53,467 bases of DNA from a virus. Location of the stretch: positions 1 to 53,467 of IMG/VR virus record IMGVR_UViG_3300010354_003850, one strand, 5' to 3'. A program made the position numbers and the translations under genes. The notes under the pieces were generated by a model, which worked only from the letters and a program-made list of their open reading frames with translations, searched no databases and was not told where the DNA came from. Each line of letters begins with the position of its first letter. The stretch's first letter is position 1. Shown here in pieces: positions 39,997-48,711 of this stretch.

Positions 39997-40024
39997 TTGC
40001 AATCTGTCTGCTGCTGTGTATGAT
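39997..40024 (+). promoter_or_regulatory. Early sigma-70 promoter, nearly leaderless
   Basis: TTGCAA (39997-40002), 16-base spacer, TATGAT (40019-40024); start ~40031, four bases before ATG 40035. A small inverted repeat GCAAG/CTTGC overlaps the -35 and could be an operator. Confidence 0.6.
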
Positions 40025-40034
40025 TACACTCTAG

Positions 40035-41462
40035 ATGAACGATAAAATCGAACTCGTCATTCTGCGTAGTTTGCTCTACAGGGCAGACTATACCCGCAGA
40101 GTTCAGCCCTTCCTCAAGGAAGAGTATTTCCACGACAACTGCGAAAAGCGGCTGTTCAAGACCATCTCTGACTTTATTGAGAAGTACTCAAACGCACCGA
40201 CCCGTGAAGCGTTGAACATCATTCTCAATGGTCAGGATGGTCTTTCGCAGGGGGAATACGATGAGTGCATCAAGTTGGTGGAGGCTATCTCTGTTGGGCA
40301 GGAGAATCCCGATGAACAATGGCTAATCGACCAGACCGAGAAGTTCTGCAAGGACAAGGCGGTTTACAATGCCATCATGGAGTCAATCGAACTCCTTGAC
40401 GAGAAAAAGGCAAAGGGTCGCTCCAAGAACGCCATTCCCGAGATTCTTACGAAGGCATTGAGCGTATCCTTTGATGAACACATCGGTCACGACTTCATTG
40501 AAGATGCTAGTGAACGGTACGACTTCTATCACCGTGTGGAGAAGAAAACTGCATTTGATCTTGACTACTTCAACAAGATCACCAACGGTGGTGTGCCCGA
40601 CAAGACTCTGAATGTAGTGCTTGCAGGAACAGGCGTGGGCAAGAGTCTATTCATGTGCCATCATGCAGCCAACTGCCTTACACAAAGCAAGAATGTTCTT
40701 TACATCACCTGTGAGATGGCGGAAGAGCGGATCGCAGAGCGCATCGATGCCAACCTGATGGACATCTCACTTGATGATCTGAAGAAGTTGCCTCTTGAAA
40801 TCTATTCCAAGCGGCTTGCAAAGGTTACGGCAGGGATCACGGGCAAGTTGCTCATCAAGGAGTACCCCACGGCATCTGCCAATGTCAATCACTTCCGACA
40901 CCTGTTGGACGAGTTGCGCCTGAAGAAGAACTTCAAGCCGGATGTGGTCTTCATCGACTATCTGAACATCTGTGCTTCTTCCCGTTTCAAGGCGAATGGC
41001 AATGTCAATTCGTACACATATGTCAAGGCGATTGCCGAGGAACTTCGTGGTTTGGCTGTGGAGATGGGTGTTCCGATCTTCACCGCCACGCAGACAAATC
41101 GATCAGGTTTCTCCAACACCGATGTTGAGTTGACCGACACTTCCGAATCATTCGGTCTTCCTGCAACGGCAGATTTCATGTTTGCTCTGATCTCAACCGA
41201 GCAGTTGGACGAGTTGGGTCAAGTGATGGTGAAGCAGTTGAAGAATCGGTACAACGATGTCGCTACCAATCGCAAATTCGTCATTGGAATTGACCGTTCC
41301 AAGATGAAGTTGTTCGATGTTGCTGAGGAGGAGCAGCAGTTGATCCAAGGAAACCACGCAGCAGACCAAGACGAGGACGATGAGGGTCGTGCGCCCATAC
41401 GCACGGGCGGGTACGGGCGCACGGGCGCACGGGAGAAACCCGCCCTAGATGATTGGTCTTGA
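40035..41462 (+). CDS. 41: Replicative DNA helicase (gp41, DnaB-like)
   Basis: A protein of 475 residues, as T4 gp41. It has a helical N-terminal domain, Walker A AGTGVGKS (197-204), LYITCEMAEERIAERIDANL (H1a-type), Walker B VVFIDYLNICAS, and TATQTNRSGF (H3). It unwinds DNA 5'-3' as a hexamer and partners with primase gp61, located at 49837. Near its C-terminus (about residues 452-467) a GC-rich repeat encodes RAPIRTGGYGRTGARE. Confidence 0.94.
   Translation: MNDKIELVILRSLLYRADYTRRVQPFLKEEYFHDNCEKRLFKTISDFIEKYSNAPTREALNIILNGQDGLSQGEYDECIKLVEAISVGQENPDEQWLIDQTEKFCKDKAVYNAIMESIELLDEKKAKGRSKNAIPEILTKALSVSFDEHIGHDFIEDASERYDFYHRVEKKTAFDLDYFNKITNGGVPDKTLNVVLAGTGVGKSLFMCHHAANCLTQSKNVLYITCEMAEERIAERIDANLMDISLDDLKKLPLEIYSKRLAKVTAGITGKLLIKEYPTASANVNHFRHLLDELRLKKNFKPDVVFIDYLNICASSRFKANGNVNSYTYVKAIAEELRGLAVEMGVPIFTATQTNRSGFSNTDVELTDTSESFGLPATADFMFALISTEQLDELGQVMVKQLKNRYNDVATNRKFVIGIDRSKMKLFDVAEEEQQLIQGNHAADQDEDDEGRAPIRTGGYGRTGAREKPALDDWS
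41388..41434 (+). repeat. GC-rich GGGCGCAC tandem repeat, copy C
   Basis: Near-tandem ACGGGCGC octamers (GTACGGGCGCACGGGCGCAC) inside the helicase gene, adding Arg/Gly/Thr/Ala residues between an acidic run and the final PALDDWS. Confidence 0.75.
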
Positions 41463-41469
41463 CACCCAC

Positions 41470-41543
41470 AGGCGGGTGCCTGAAGTGGAAAAAGGTGGTG
41501 ACTTATAATCGCCCTCATGCGGGTTCGATCCCCGCCCCGCCTA
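41470..41543 (+). tRNA. tRNA-Ile (TAT)
   Basis: A 74-nt cloverleaf: acceptor AGGCGGG/CCCGCCT, anticodon stem GGTGA/TCGCC with loop CTTATAA (anticodon TAT), T-arm GCGGG-TTCGATC-CCCGC, discriminator A. It reads AUA directly, whereas most bacteria use a lysidine-modified CAU tRNA. It begins 8 bases after the helicase stop. Confidence 0.9.
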
Positions 41544-41554
41544 TTACAAAACAC

Positions 41555-41561
41555 CTAAATA
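41555..41561 (+). promoter_or_regulatory. T4-type late promoter (CTAAATA)
   Basis: Predicted start ~41567, then AGGAAGG (41570-41576) and GTG 41583; placed 12 bases after tRNA-Ile. Confidence 0.7.
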
Positions 41562-41582
41562 CTCCCCGCAGGAAGGATATCT

Positions 41583-42782
41583 GTGCTATCGTTTAAAGAT
41601 GCCATACCCTCCTTGACGGAGGAAACCGTCAGGAACAAGCACCTTGATCACATTGAGGATCTTATGATTCTTCAAGGTGAAAGAGGGCTAAAACTGTCAA
41701 TTGCATTTCTAAAGGACATAGCGCAAAGCCTCAAGACCGGCGAGACCTCCTTGGGAATTTCTACCAAGTGGGATGGAAAGCCTGCAATTGTGTGTGGAAT
41801 AAACCCCGACAACGGCAAGTTCTTCGTTGCAACAAAGGGAGCATTCAACAAGACTGTTGTTGCATTTCACACCGAAGCAGAAGTCAAAAAGGGCGTTCCG
41901 AATGCTGATCTGGCATCGAAGTTGATTCAATGCCTGAAGTATTTGCCAAAAATTGGAATCAAGGGAGTCTTGCAGGGAGACCTGATGTTCACCCCCGATT
42001 CCAAAAAGACGCAGACGATAGATGGTAAAGAGTACATCACCTTCATGCCGAATACCATCATGTACGCAATCCCTGTAGGAAGCGATATAGGGCGTTCTGT
42101 TGCGTCTGCGAAGGTGGGGATAGCCTTCCACACCGTCTACAGCGGAAAGACCATGGCGGCTCTCTCTGCCTCTTCATTCAACTTCAATTCATCCTCTCTG
42201 AAGAAGACTCCTGATGTCTGGTTCACCGATCCAAACATCTACGACATTACCCCCGCCCTTCTCAAAGGAAATGAATATCAATCTCTGATGAGCATGATTA
42301 AAGATTGTGAATCAAAAGCGAAGACTGTCGGTCCGTTCATCAAAACGCTGATGAGTAACAAGGATTTGGTCGAATACATTCTTCCATATGTGAATGCAAC
42401 AATCAACGGTGGCTTGGCGCAGTTCTCGTCAAAAGGACTTGCCTTGAGCATCGAAACCAAGTTGGACAAAGAGATCGATAAGTTGAAAACCGAGCGGGGT
42501 AAGCAGGGAAAGCAGGAAGTCAAGAAAAAGTTGCTTTCCTTCATCAGCGCATATGACAAGCAGTTCAACGAAATGTTTGGACTACATAATAGTATTGCCA
42601 AGGCAAAAGAAGTACTTCTTGGCAAGTTCTATGCCCTGTCACAGTTTGGACATTTCTTTGTGGACGATGAGGGCATTCGTCCGACAGACCCCGAGGGGGT
42701 TGTCATCGCTCGTTCGGGCAAAGTAACAAAATTGGTCAATCGTCTTCGTTTCAGCCGCCAAAATAGGAAGATCAATCAATGA
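41583..42782 (+). CDS. Late ligase-like covalent nucleotidyltransferase
   Basis: A protein of 399 residues from GTG 41583. The N-terminus MLSFKDAIPSLTEE includes L-x-E. The ligase superfamily motif I is TKWDGKPAIVCG (Lys62-W-D-G), a later strand LQGDLMF fits motif III/IIIa territory, and DPEGVVIARSGKVTKLV near residue 375 fits motifs IV-V (EGVV, K.K). This is the set of DNA/RNA ligases and capping enzymes that form a lysine-nucleotide intermediate. T4 has RNA ligases that reseal cleaved tRNAs. Whether the substrate is RNA or DNA is unknown; a late promoter and packaging-like leader are notable. Confidence 0.7.
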   Translation: MLSFKDAIPSLTEETVRNKHLDHIEDLMILQGERGLKLSIAFLKDIAQSLKTGETSLGISTKWDGKPAIVCGINPDNGKFFVATKGAFNKTVVAFHTEAEVKKGVPNADLASKLIQCLKYLPKIGIKGVLQGDLMFTPDSKKTQTIDGKEYITFMPNTIMYAIPVGSDIGRSVASAKVGIAFHTVYSGKTMAALSASSFNFNSSSLKKTPDVWFTDPNIYDITPALLKGNEYQSLMSMIKDCESKAKTVGPFIKTLMSNKDLVEYILPYVNATINGGLAQFSSKGLALSIETKLDKEIDKLKTERGKQGKQEVKKKLLSFISAYDKQFNEMFGLHNSIAKAKEVLLGKFYALSQFGHFFVDDEGIRPTDPEGVVIARSGKVTKLVNRLRFSRQNRKINQ

Positions 42783-45700
42783 TGGAGAGGTTTGCAACTC
42801 ATATCACCGAAGCAAAGAAGAAAGATACCGCAGTCTTTGCATTCGGAAGAATGAACCCGCCCACGATTGGTCACGGTGCTGTCGTTGACAAGGTAATGTC
42901 CGAGGCATCAAAGAGAAACGCAGATCACTACATCTTTGTCTCCAAGACGCAGGAGCCAAAAAAGAATCCCTTGGATCAAAAGACCAAGATTGCCTATCTC
43001 AAGAAGTTTTTCCCGAGAGGCAATTTTCCGATTGGCAAGTCAATCAATCCATTTGACACGGTTCTGTACCTGTGTGAACTTGGGTACAAGCACATTGTTG
43101 TCGTAACAGGAAGCGATCACCTTGCCGAGTACAACAAGATCAAGGAATACAAGGGCAAGGTTGCATCAAACGATCCGAAGAAGCGAAAGTATTCGTTTGA
43201 AACATTTGAGGTCGTAATTGCCGGTGAGGCGAGAGATGACGCAGCCACAGGCGTTGCCGGTATGTCCGCTTCAAAGATGCGGGCTGCTGCGTTCAACAAC
43301 GATTACAAGTCTTTCTCCGCAGGCGTTCCGGGTACGGACGATGCAACCAAAAAGAAGTTGTTCAAGGATGTGCGAAAGGGACTCAACCTCAAGGAAGAGT
43401 ATTTCCCCGAAGCCAAGGACGAGACAGAGAATGTCACCATTCTTGCAGTTACTTCTTCGGAAAAAGATTTGAGCGACACCATCGAAAAGATGGAGGAAAT
43501 CTGCAAGCGGCGCAAGATCAATTTCTATGCGGTGAAGACAAGCAAGGCACAGGTTGACATTTCGAATGTCGCATCCAACAAGATAACGATCAAGAACTAT
43601 GACGGAGAAGGCAAGGATGTGACGATTGTCCCCGGCGATACCGTTGCCGTGGTTCGTGGTGGCGTGATGAACAGCGACATCGGTGTTGCAATCATGACGA
43701 TCTTGCAGAACAATGGCGTGTTCATGATCAATGAGCGTGGGGGCATGGAACTATGTGCCAACAAGTTGGAGACAGCAATTGCTCTCAAGAAGCATGAATT
43801 GCCCCATCCACGAACTGCCTTTGTCGCAAACGAAGAGAACATTGAATCGGCAGTCAAGGAAATCGGCGGAAAGTTCCCCGTCATCGTGAAGACGCTCACG
43901 GGCGCAGAGGGAATCGGGGTTTCCAAGATCGAAAGCATGGAAAGCCTGAAGTCCGTCTTGCAGACCCTGTGGAAGTACGGCGCAGAGGTCATCATGCAGG
44001 AGTTCCTGCCGAACTTCAAGAACGATGTGCGAAGCATCTGTCTCAACGGCAAGATATTCGCATGTGCCAAGCGGGACAAGGCACCGAAGGATTTCAGAAC
44101 CAATATCGCCCGAGGTTCCAAGGGCGGGTCTTTCCAACTTTCTGACGAGGAAATAAAGTTGGTGGAGCGGGCAGCAAGGGTCAGCAAGTGCTACTATGTC
44201 GGCATCGACCATGTAATCAACGATGGCAAGCCTTACATTATTGAAATGAATGCGTCACCGGGCAGCGGCAACATCTATTACCGATACTACGAGGACGGCA
44301 AGGGCAAGGACAATGTAAAGGGTGAGGAGTTGGTTGAGGATTTTGTTGATTACATTCTGAACAAGGCACATTGGAAGTTGTTCTCGAATCTTGCGGTCCG
44401 TGAGGAGGTCGTTATCGATGGCGAGGAATACACCGCCAAGATTGACACCGGCAACAGCGGTTACAACATGATCCATGCCGAGGACATCAAGGATAACGGA
44501 GATCACACCGTCACCTTCAAGTTGCCCAACGGCAAGAAGGTCACCAAGAAGATCGTCAGTCGCATCACGGTTAAGAGTGGAATCGGACAAAAGAAGCGTT
44601 TGGTGGTACTCATGGATATTGAATTCCATGGCAAGAAGTACACAAACATCAAGTTCAGCCTTGGTGATCGCAGCCATATGTCAACGAAGGTTCTCATTGG
44701 TTTGCAGTTTTTGAGCAAGACAGGAATGGTGGTGGATCCTGCTGATGCAATCTATCCACAGCCCGATGTCAACTCCAAGCGCAAGGGCGATGAAGAAGAG
44801 GAGATGAACGAGGACATGGCAATCAGCCAAGCCAAGGAGGCGGCAGTTGACATCCTCAAGACACCTGTTATTGCATCAAAGATATTTGCCGTTGCCAACA
44901 AAAAGGGCAAGTTGGCTCCCGAAGAATACAAGAGGGAAGTCGAAACGGTCAAGATGGAAATCATCAATCAGGCATACAAGGCATTGGGTGCAGGAAATAC
45001 CCTCACTCGATTTACCCAAGAAAACAAAGTAGCCAAGATACTGACCAAATTGATGGACAAGTTCATCGTGAGTGGCGGAATCGACATCAGCACATGGAAC
45101 AAATTGATGATGGGTGCAATCAAGTTTGTTCACATTCTTGGCATGGGCGATGAGTTGGAGGGAACTCCGATTGCGGAAGCGGATGCGACCAAAGGCAAGG
45201 AATTCAAGACAAAGACGGGAAAGATCAAGCAGAGTCCAAAAGACAAGGGTACGGGTCTTCCAAAGAAGTATGTCTCTGGATTGAGCAAGCGTGATGCAGA
45301 ACTACGAAAGAAGCGTTTGGAGAAGAGGAAGAACATGAGAGATGATGATCCAAAGACATGGGAATTCGTCAACCCCAAGGAAAAGAACATCAAGACGAAG
45401 CCATCGAAGTACAGCACTCTTTACAAGAAGTTGGAAAAGAAGGGGCAACTCAAGGCTCTGAAGAACCAATACGAACACGATACGGTAATGGAGCGATTGT
45501 TGGTCATTGACGAATCCAACGGCTCTGTTGGTCAAAAGATGCGTAAGGCAATTGAGACCGAGGAAAGGTGCCGCAATCGTGGAATGAGTGAAGGTGCAAA
45601 AATATCTCGTTGGTACATTGAATACCTGAAGGAAATTCGAAACACAGAATTGTCTTCCGATGAAACTCCATCGGATATCAACGAAGATTTTGAGTTCTTC

Positions 45701-46381
45701 ATGGTTGAGGTCAGTCCACCAAGCGGTCCTGCACGGCGATTCTCCAAGAAAGAAAAGATCAAGCAGCAATTCAGAGATCGTTACGGCAAGCGATGGAAGG
45801 AAGTTTTCTATGCTACGGCATGGAAGATGCACAAGGGAGAGTCCGTTGAGCCGACCGAGGATTGGTTGACCGAATCAAAAAAGATCAATTCGGTCATGCA
45901 ATGGACTGCCTTGGGCAAGCGTGGTCCTCTTCTGATTGGAACAAAGGAAATCGTAAACACCTACAAGCGAGACACCCCGGGTGAGCGTGAGCGACTTGGC
46001 GAGGAAAAGACTCCCGAGGAGAAGGATGCGCTGTACAAGGAGTGGCAAAAACTCGTAAACATGTCGGGAAAGGAAATACAATCGTTCCTTGATTCCGATG
46101 AGGGCAAGGAAGCGGGACTCTCTCGCAAAGAGGCTGGCAAGGCAGGATCAAGTGGTGGCAAGATCACAAGTGGCAGAGATTCTGCCCGTGCAATTATTCG
46201 TATGCTTGACACCCCCAAGGACAAGTGGACACCAAACGATTGGAAATGGGCTGGCAAGCAAGTCAGTTTCATTAGTCGCATGAAGGGCGCAAAAGGTGGT
46301 CTCCGTGACGAAAAGGGCAGACCAACCCGCAAATTGCTTGCGCTCAAAGTATGGGGCTACAATCCGGAGAAGAAGTCATGA
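42779..46381 (+). CDS. 1200-residue late polyprotein: nucleotidyltransferase, ATP-grasp, pepsin-like protease and tail modules
   Basis: ATG 42779 or 42782; the latter gives MERFATHITE, a capsid-targeting-like leader. Domains in order: (1) residues ~17-190, a cytidylyltransferase/NMN-adenylyltransferase fold with FGRMNPPTIGHG (H-x-G-H-type) and SASKMR; (2) ~222-525, RimK-like ATP-grasp with GGKFPVIVKTLTGAEGIGV and YIIEMNASPGSG; (3) ~537-660, RimB-like aspartic protease (PF05618 style) with AKIDTGNSGYNMIHA, LGDRSHMSTKVLIGLQFL; (4) helical ~680-790; (5) a basic C-terminal region with WLTESKK and GRDSARAIIRMLD...WAGKQVSFISRMKG. The RimK/RimB pairing is known to glutamylate ribosomal protein S6. 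Proteolytic processing and packaging are inferred. Confidence 0.75.
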   Translation: MMERFATHITEAKKKDTAVFAFGRMNPPTIGHGAVVDKVMSEASKRNADHYIFVSKTQEPKKNPLDQKTKIAYLKKFFPRGNFPIGKSINPFDTVLYLCELGYKHIVVVTGSDHLAEYNKIKEYKGKVASNDPKKRKYSFETFEVVIAGEARDDAATGVAGMSASKMRAAAFNNDYKSFSAGVPGTDDATKKKLFKDVRKGLNLKEEYFPEAKDETENVTILAVTSSEKDLSDTIEKMEEICKRRKINFYAVKTSKAQVDISNVASNKITIKNYDGEGKDVTIVPGDTVAVVRGGVMNSDIGVAIMTILQNNGVFMINERGGMELCANKLETAIALKKHELPHPRTAFVANEENIESAVKEIGGKFPVIVKTLTGAEGIGVSKIESMESLKSVLQTLWKYGAEVIMQEFLPNFKNDVRSICLNGKIFACAKRDKAPKDFRTNIARGSKGGSFQLSDEEIKLVERAARVSKCYYVGIDHVINDGKPYIIEMNASPGSGNIYYRYYEDGKGKDNVKGEELVEDFVDYILNKAHWKLFSNLAVREEVVIDGEEYTAKIDTGNSGYNMIHAEDIKDNGDHTVTFKLPNGKKVTKKIVSRITVKSGIGQKKRLVVLMDIEFHGKKYTNIKFSLGDRSHMSTKVLIGLQFLSKTGMVVDPADAIYPQPDVNSKRKGDEEEEMNEDMAISQAKEAAVDILKTPVIASKIFAVANKKGKLAPEEYKREVETVKMEIINQAYKALGAGNTLTRFTQENKVAKILTKLMDKFIVSGGIDISTWNKLMMGAIKFVHILGMGDELEGTPIAEADATKGKEFKTKTGKIKQSPKDKGTGLPKKYVSGLSKRDAELRKKRLEKRKNMRDDDPKTWEFVNPKEKNIKTKPSKYSTLYKKLEKKGQLKALKNQYEHDTVMERLLVIDESNGSVGQKMRKAIETEERCRNRGMSEGAKISRWYIEYLKEIRNTELSSDETPSDINEDFEFFMVEVSPPSGPARRFSKKEKIKQQFRDRYGKRWKEVFYATAWKMHKGESVEPTEDWLTESKKINSVMQWTALGKRGPLLIGTKEIVNTYKRDTPGERERLGEEKTPEEKDALYKEWQKLVNMSGKEIQSFLDSDEGKEAGLSRKEAGKAGSSGGKITSGRDSARAIIRMLDTPKDKWTPNDWKWAGKQVSFISRMKGAKGGLRDEKGRPTRKLLALKVWGYNPEKKS

Positions 46382-46638
46382 AATCATTCAAGGGACTGCT
46401 GAACAGCATTCAAGAAGCAAGAATCGCTGCGCTTGAAAAGAAAGCAAAGAAGAGCGGCATCCCTTACGGCATTCTAAAGAAAGTGTACGACCGGGGCATG
46501 GCAGCATGGAAGGGTGGGCATAGACCCGGTGCCAGCAGCCATGCATGGGCGTTCGCAAGAGTCAATTCATTCATAGTTGGCGGCAAGACCCGAAAGACGG
46601 CGGATGCCGATCTTTGGAAGAAGGCAAAGGGCGGCTGA
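46378..46638 (+). CDS. DUF5824-like small protein with capsid-targeting-like leader
   Basis: A protein of 86 residues in ATGA overlap with the polyprotein. The leader MKSFKGLLNSIQE (I-x-E) is joined to KSGIPYGILKKVYDRGMAAWKGGHRPGASSHAWAFARVNSFI, the DUF5824 block found in many phage proteins (G...L..V..RG..AW..GHRPG....QW...RV.SF). Function unknown. Probably co-transcribed and co-packaged with the polyprotein. Confidence 0.75.
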   Translation: MKSFKGLLNSIQEARIAALEKKAKKSGIPYGILKKVYDRGMAAWKGGHRPGASSHAWAFARVNSFIVGGKTRKTADADLWKKAKGG

Positions 46639-46646
46639 TCCCGTAC

Positions 46647-46654
46647 TATAAATA
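46647..46654 (+). promoter_or_regulatory. T4-type late promoter (TATAAATA, full consensus)
   Basis: An exact TATAAATA with start ~46660, then AGGAGAG before ATG 46678. Confidence 0.85.
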
Positions 46655-46677
46655 ACGAGTATCCACAGGAGAGACTA

Positions 46678-47046
46678 ATGTTTCACAATCCATTCAATTC
46701 CAAGATCGTTGCAGACATCACCAAGTTTCTGAATGAACACAGAAACGACATCGACATCATGCCATGCCTGAACGAGAAGGCTGCTGCCGCTGCCGAGAAG
46801 GTCGCAGAGCAGACCGTCCTTGAGGAGCGCAAGACTGTCCTTGTTACTCTGTTCAACGAAGCAGTTAAGGATTGCGGTTGCCGTGGAACAACCAAGGAAG
46901 CAAATGACTTTGCCAAGGCTGTGCAGATGCACATCGAAGCAAAGAAGATTGTAGTCCCCGCTGGCAAGGTTACCAACCCATCCCACAAGGCAAATGAGTT
47001 GGAAACCCCCGAGAGCGTCAAGAAGAAGACTGCAAACCCCAAGTAA
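46678..47046 (+). CDS. Late helical protein, possible scaffold or internal protein
   Basis: A protein of 122 residues. The N-terminus MFHNPFNSKIVADITKFLNE has an amphipathic helix ending L-x-E. Then come an Ala/Glu-rich stretch (EKAAAAAEKVAEQTVLEERK), a C-x-C (CGCRG) and a Lys/Thr/Pro tail. A strong late promoter suggests high expression. No family recognised; a head core or internal role is inferred. Confidence 0.55.
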   Translation: MFHNPFNSKIVADITKFLNEHRNDIDIMPCLNEKAAAAAEKVAEQTVLEERKTVLVTLFNEAVKDCGCRGTTKEANDFAKAVQMHIEAKKIVVPAGKVTNPSHKANELETPESVKKKTANPK

Positions 47047-47053
47047 TCAACGG

Positions 47054-47060
47054 ATAAATA
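47054..47060 (+). promoter_or_regulatory. T4-type late promoter (ATAAATA)
   Basis: Start ~47066, then AAGAGGAG before ATG 47082; own late promoter for a virion protein. Confidence 0.7.
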
Positions 47061-47081
47061 GACCAAGAGGAGAACTACCCA

Positions 47082-48185
47082 ATGGCATATTGGAATTCAA
47101 CCGACAGAGAAGAATCGAAGCCAACATGGCTGAACGCCGCACAGAAGATTAACTGCGTCCGCACAGTCAAGGGTTGGGAACTCCCTCTTGATGGGACTTC
47201 TCTTGGTGGACAGTTGCACGGAAAGTTGGGAACCACGGCAAGCATCCCCGTGACCGAACTATTGGTAGCAATGCCAAATGATCCGGTATATTCTCCGTAT
47301 CTTCTCCTTACCGTTACGGGCAGAGCAGCAAACCTTGCTGTAAACGCTTCGGGCGGAACTGGATACACCGCAGGAACCAAGATTCTCTGCTATTTGCCTG
47401 ATAATTACCCAATCGGATCGACATCTGCTAGTGTCTTTGCCGGAACAATTGCCGGTTCGACAGCAGCAGCAGGAACCGTTACTCTTCAGGTAACACCAAT
47501 CGTTCCTGCAAATTACACCACGATTGACGAAAGCATTCAGGTCGAAGTCAAGGCAAACGGTCTTGTTCACCCGATTGGATTCACAGGACCGACTGCACAG
47601 ATTCAAACCGCAACATTTGTGGATAACTATGATACAAACTCATTGCTGACTTCTCGCTCGGTGACAAGTGCCGCAGGAGGTACAGCATCAAGTGATGTTC
47701 CCGCATATGCTCCGTACATCACTTGCCCCTTCAACGGCGATAGCGCAACTGCCGGTGGATTTGATGGTGTGGGTCTTTCCTTCACTACATCCGCAGCGGG
47801 TTCGGGAACTGCATATGGAAACTATGCAGTAAATGGTTATGGAGTTTCTACTCTTAACTTCCCCGCCTCTGCAACCGCATATGTCAAGATCGTTGCAAAC
47901 GACAGCAACTTCACCAACAACCTGACATTCTCGGAGCCAACGGATCCATTTGGCACTTATGGAAACCTGATTCAGGGAGCCGACCTGTTGACAACAACGA
48001 ATGTTCCTGCCGCCATCTATGAGGCATTCTTCGGACCGACAAGTTCGTTCAACAACAACATTGCGGTTCTCAAGGTCAATAGAGCAGGAGCAACAGCAGG
48101 AAGTTACACGGTCAGAGTTCTTGTAACCGATGATGGTGCAGGAAGCCTGACAGGTGACAGCACATTCAAGGTTGCATTCGTCTGA
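47082..48185 (+). CDS. Virion surface/structural protein, beta-rich
   Basis: A protein of 367 residues. The conserved-looking N-terminus MAYWNSTDREESKPTWLNAAQKINCVRTVKGWELPL resembles the start of a structural protein of marine T4-like phages. The remainder is Gly/Ser/Thr/Ala-rich with repeated strands (TVTGRAANLAVNASGGTGYTAG, ADGAGS-like turns) and no charged clusters, like decoration proteins on capsids. Own late promoter. A head decoration role is the best guess; tail location cannot be excluded. Confidence 0.65.
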   Translation: MAYWNSTDREESKPTWLNAAQKINCVRTVKGWELPLDGTSLGGQLHGKLGTTASIPVTELLVAMPNDPVYSPYLLLTVTGRAANLAVNASGGTGYTAGTKILCYLPDNYPIGSTSASVFAGTIAGSTAAAGTVTLQVTPIVPANYTTIDESIQVEVKANGLVHPIGFTGPTAQIQTATFVDNYDTNSLLTSRSVTSAAGGTASSDVPAYAPYITCPFNGDSATAGGFDGVGLSFTTSAAGSGTAYGNYAVNGYGVSTLNFPASATAYVKIVANDSNFTNNLTFSEPTDPFGTYGNLIQGADLLTTTNVPAAIYEAFFGPTSSFNNNIAVLKVNRAGATAGSYTVRVLVTDDGAGSLTGDSTFKVAFV

Positions 48186-48204
48186 TAAAAAGGAAGGAAC
48201 CGAC

Positions 48205-48693
48205 ATGAAGTCTTACAAAGAACTTCGCAAGACAATTCGTGAGCAGCACGGGGCATCTGAACCTTTTAGTGCATTTACTTCCCGTGGGCGTGTCGGTCCT
48301 CAAGATGGCGACAATGGGTTGGATGCGGACATGAATTTGTCTTCCCTAACGCCGGGAGCAATTGCCCGCATCAACACCTATCTCGGTGCATTGTCGGCAA
48401 AGCCCTATATCGACCCAATGGCTGCACTCAAGCAAGCACAGGGTCGTTTGCAGATGATTGGACTCAACTTTGATCTGACCAAGGAATGCGCCATGAGATT
48501 GGCTACGCAGACAGAAGAGATTATTCCTCTTGTCCGCTTTGGTGGCGTGTTCGGTAGTGATGGTACTACATACAGTACATCTTATGATGACGGAATCACT
48601 CCGAAACTTGGTCACGGTCTTGCAATTCGTGTTGAAACTCACAGACTCCCAAATGGATTGACACAGATTCACGCACAGATTGTACCAAACTGA
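48205..48693 (+). CDS. Late protein with capsid-targeting-like leader
   Basis: A protein of 162 residues; GGAAGG precedes ATG 48205. The leader MKSYKELRKTIRE (I-x-E) matches the T4 pattern, followed by a polar linker (SAFTSRGRVGPQDGDNGLDAD) and a body with LTPGAIARINTYLGALSAKPYIDPMAALKQAQGRLQMIGLNF and VETHRLPNGLTQIHAQIVP. The body resembles cyanophage virion-associated proteins of unknown role. It follows the surface protein gene by 19 bases and shares its late transcript. Confidence 0.65.
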   Translation: MKSYKELRKTIREQHGASEPFSAFTSRGRVGPQDGDNGLDADMNLSSLTPGAIARINTYLGALSAKPYIDPMAALKQAQGRLQMIGLNFDLTKECAMRLATQTEEIIPLVRFGGVFGSDGTTYSTSYDDGITPKLGHGLAIRVETHRLPNGLTQIHAQIVPN

Positions 48694-48711
48694 TTCCAAT
48701 GGCTTTACATA

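Noticed and set aside
41458-41514. TTGACA near 41458 and TATAAT near 41504 as a promoter
   Set aside because: The spacing is over 40 bases and the TATAAT is the anticodon loop of tRNA-Ile.
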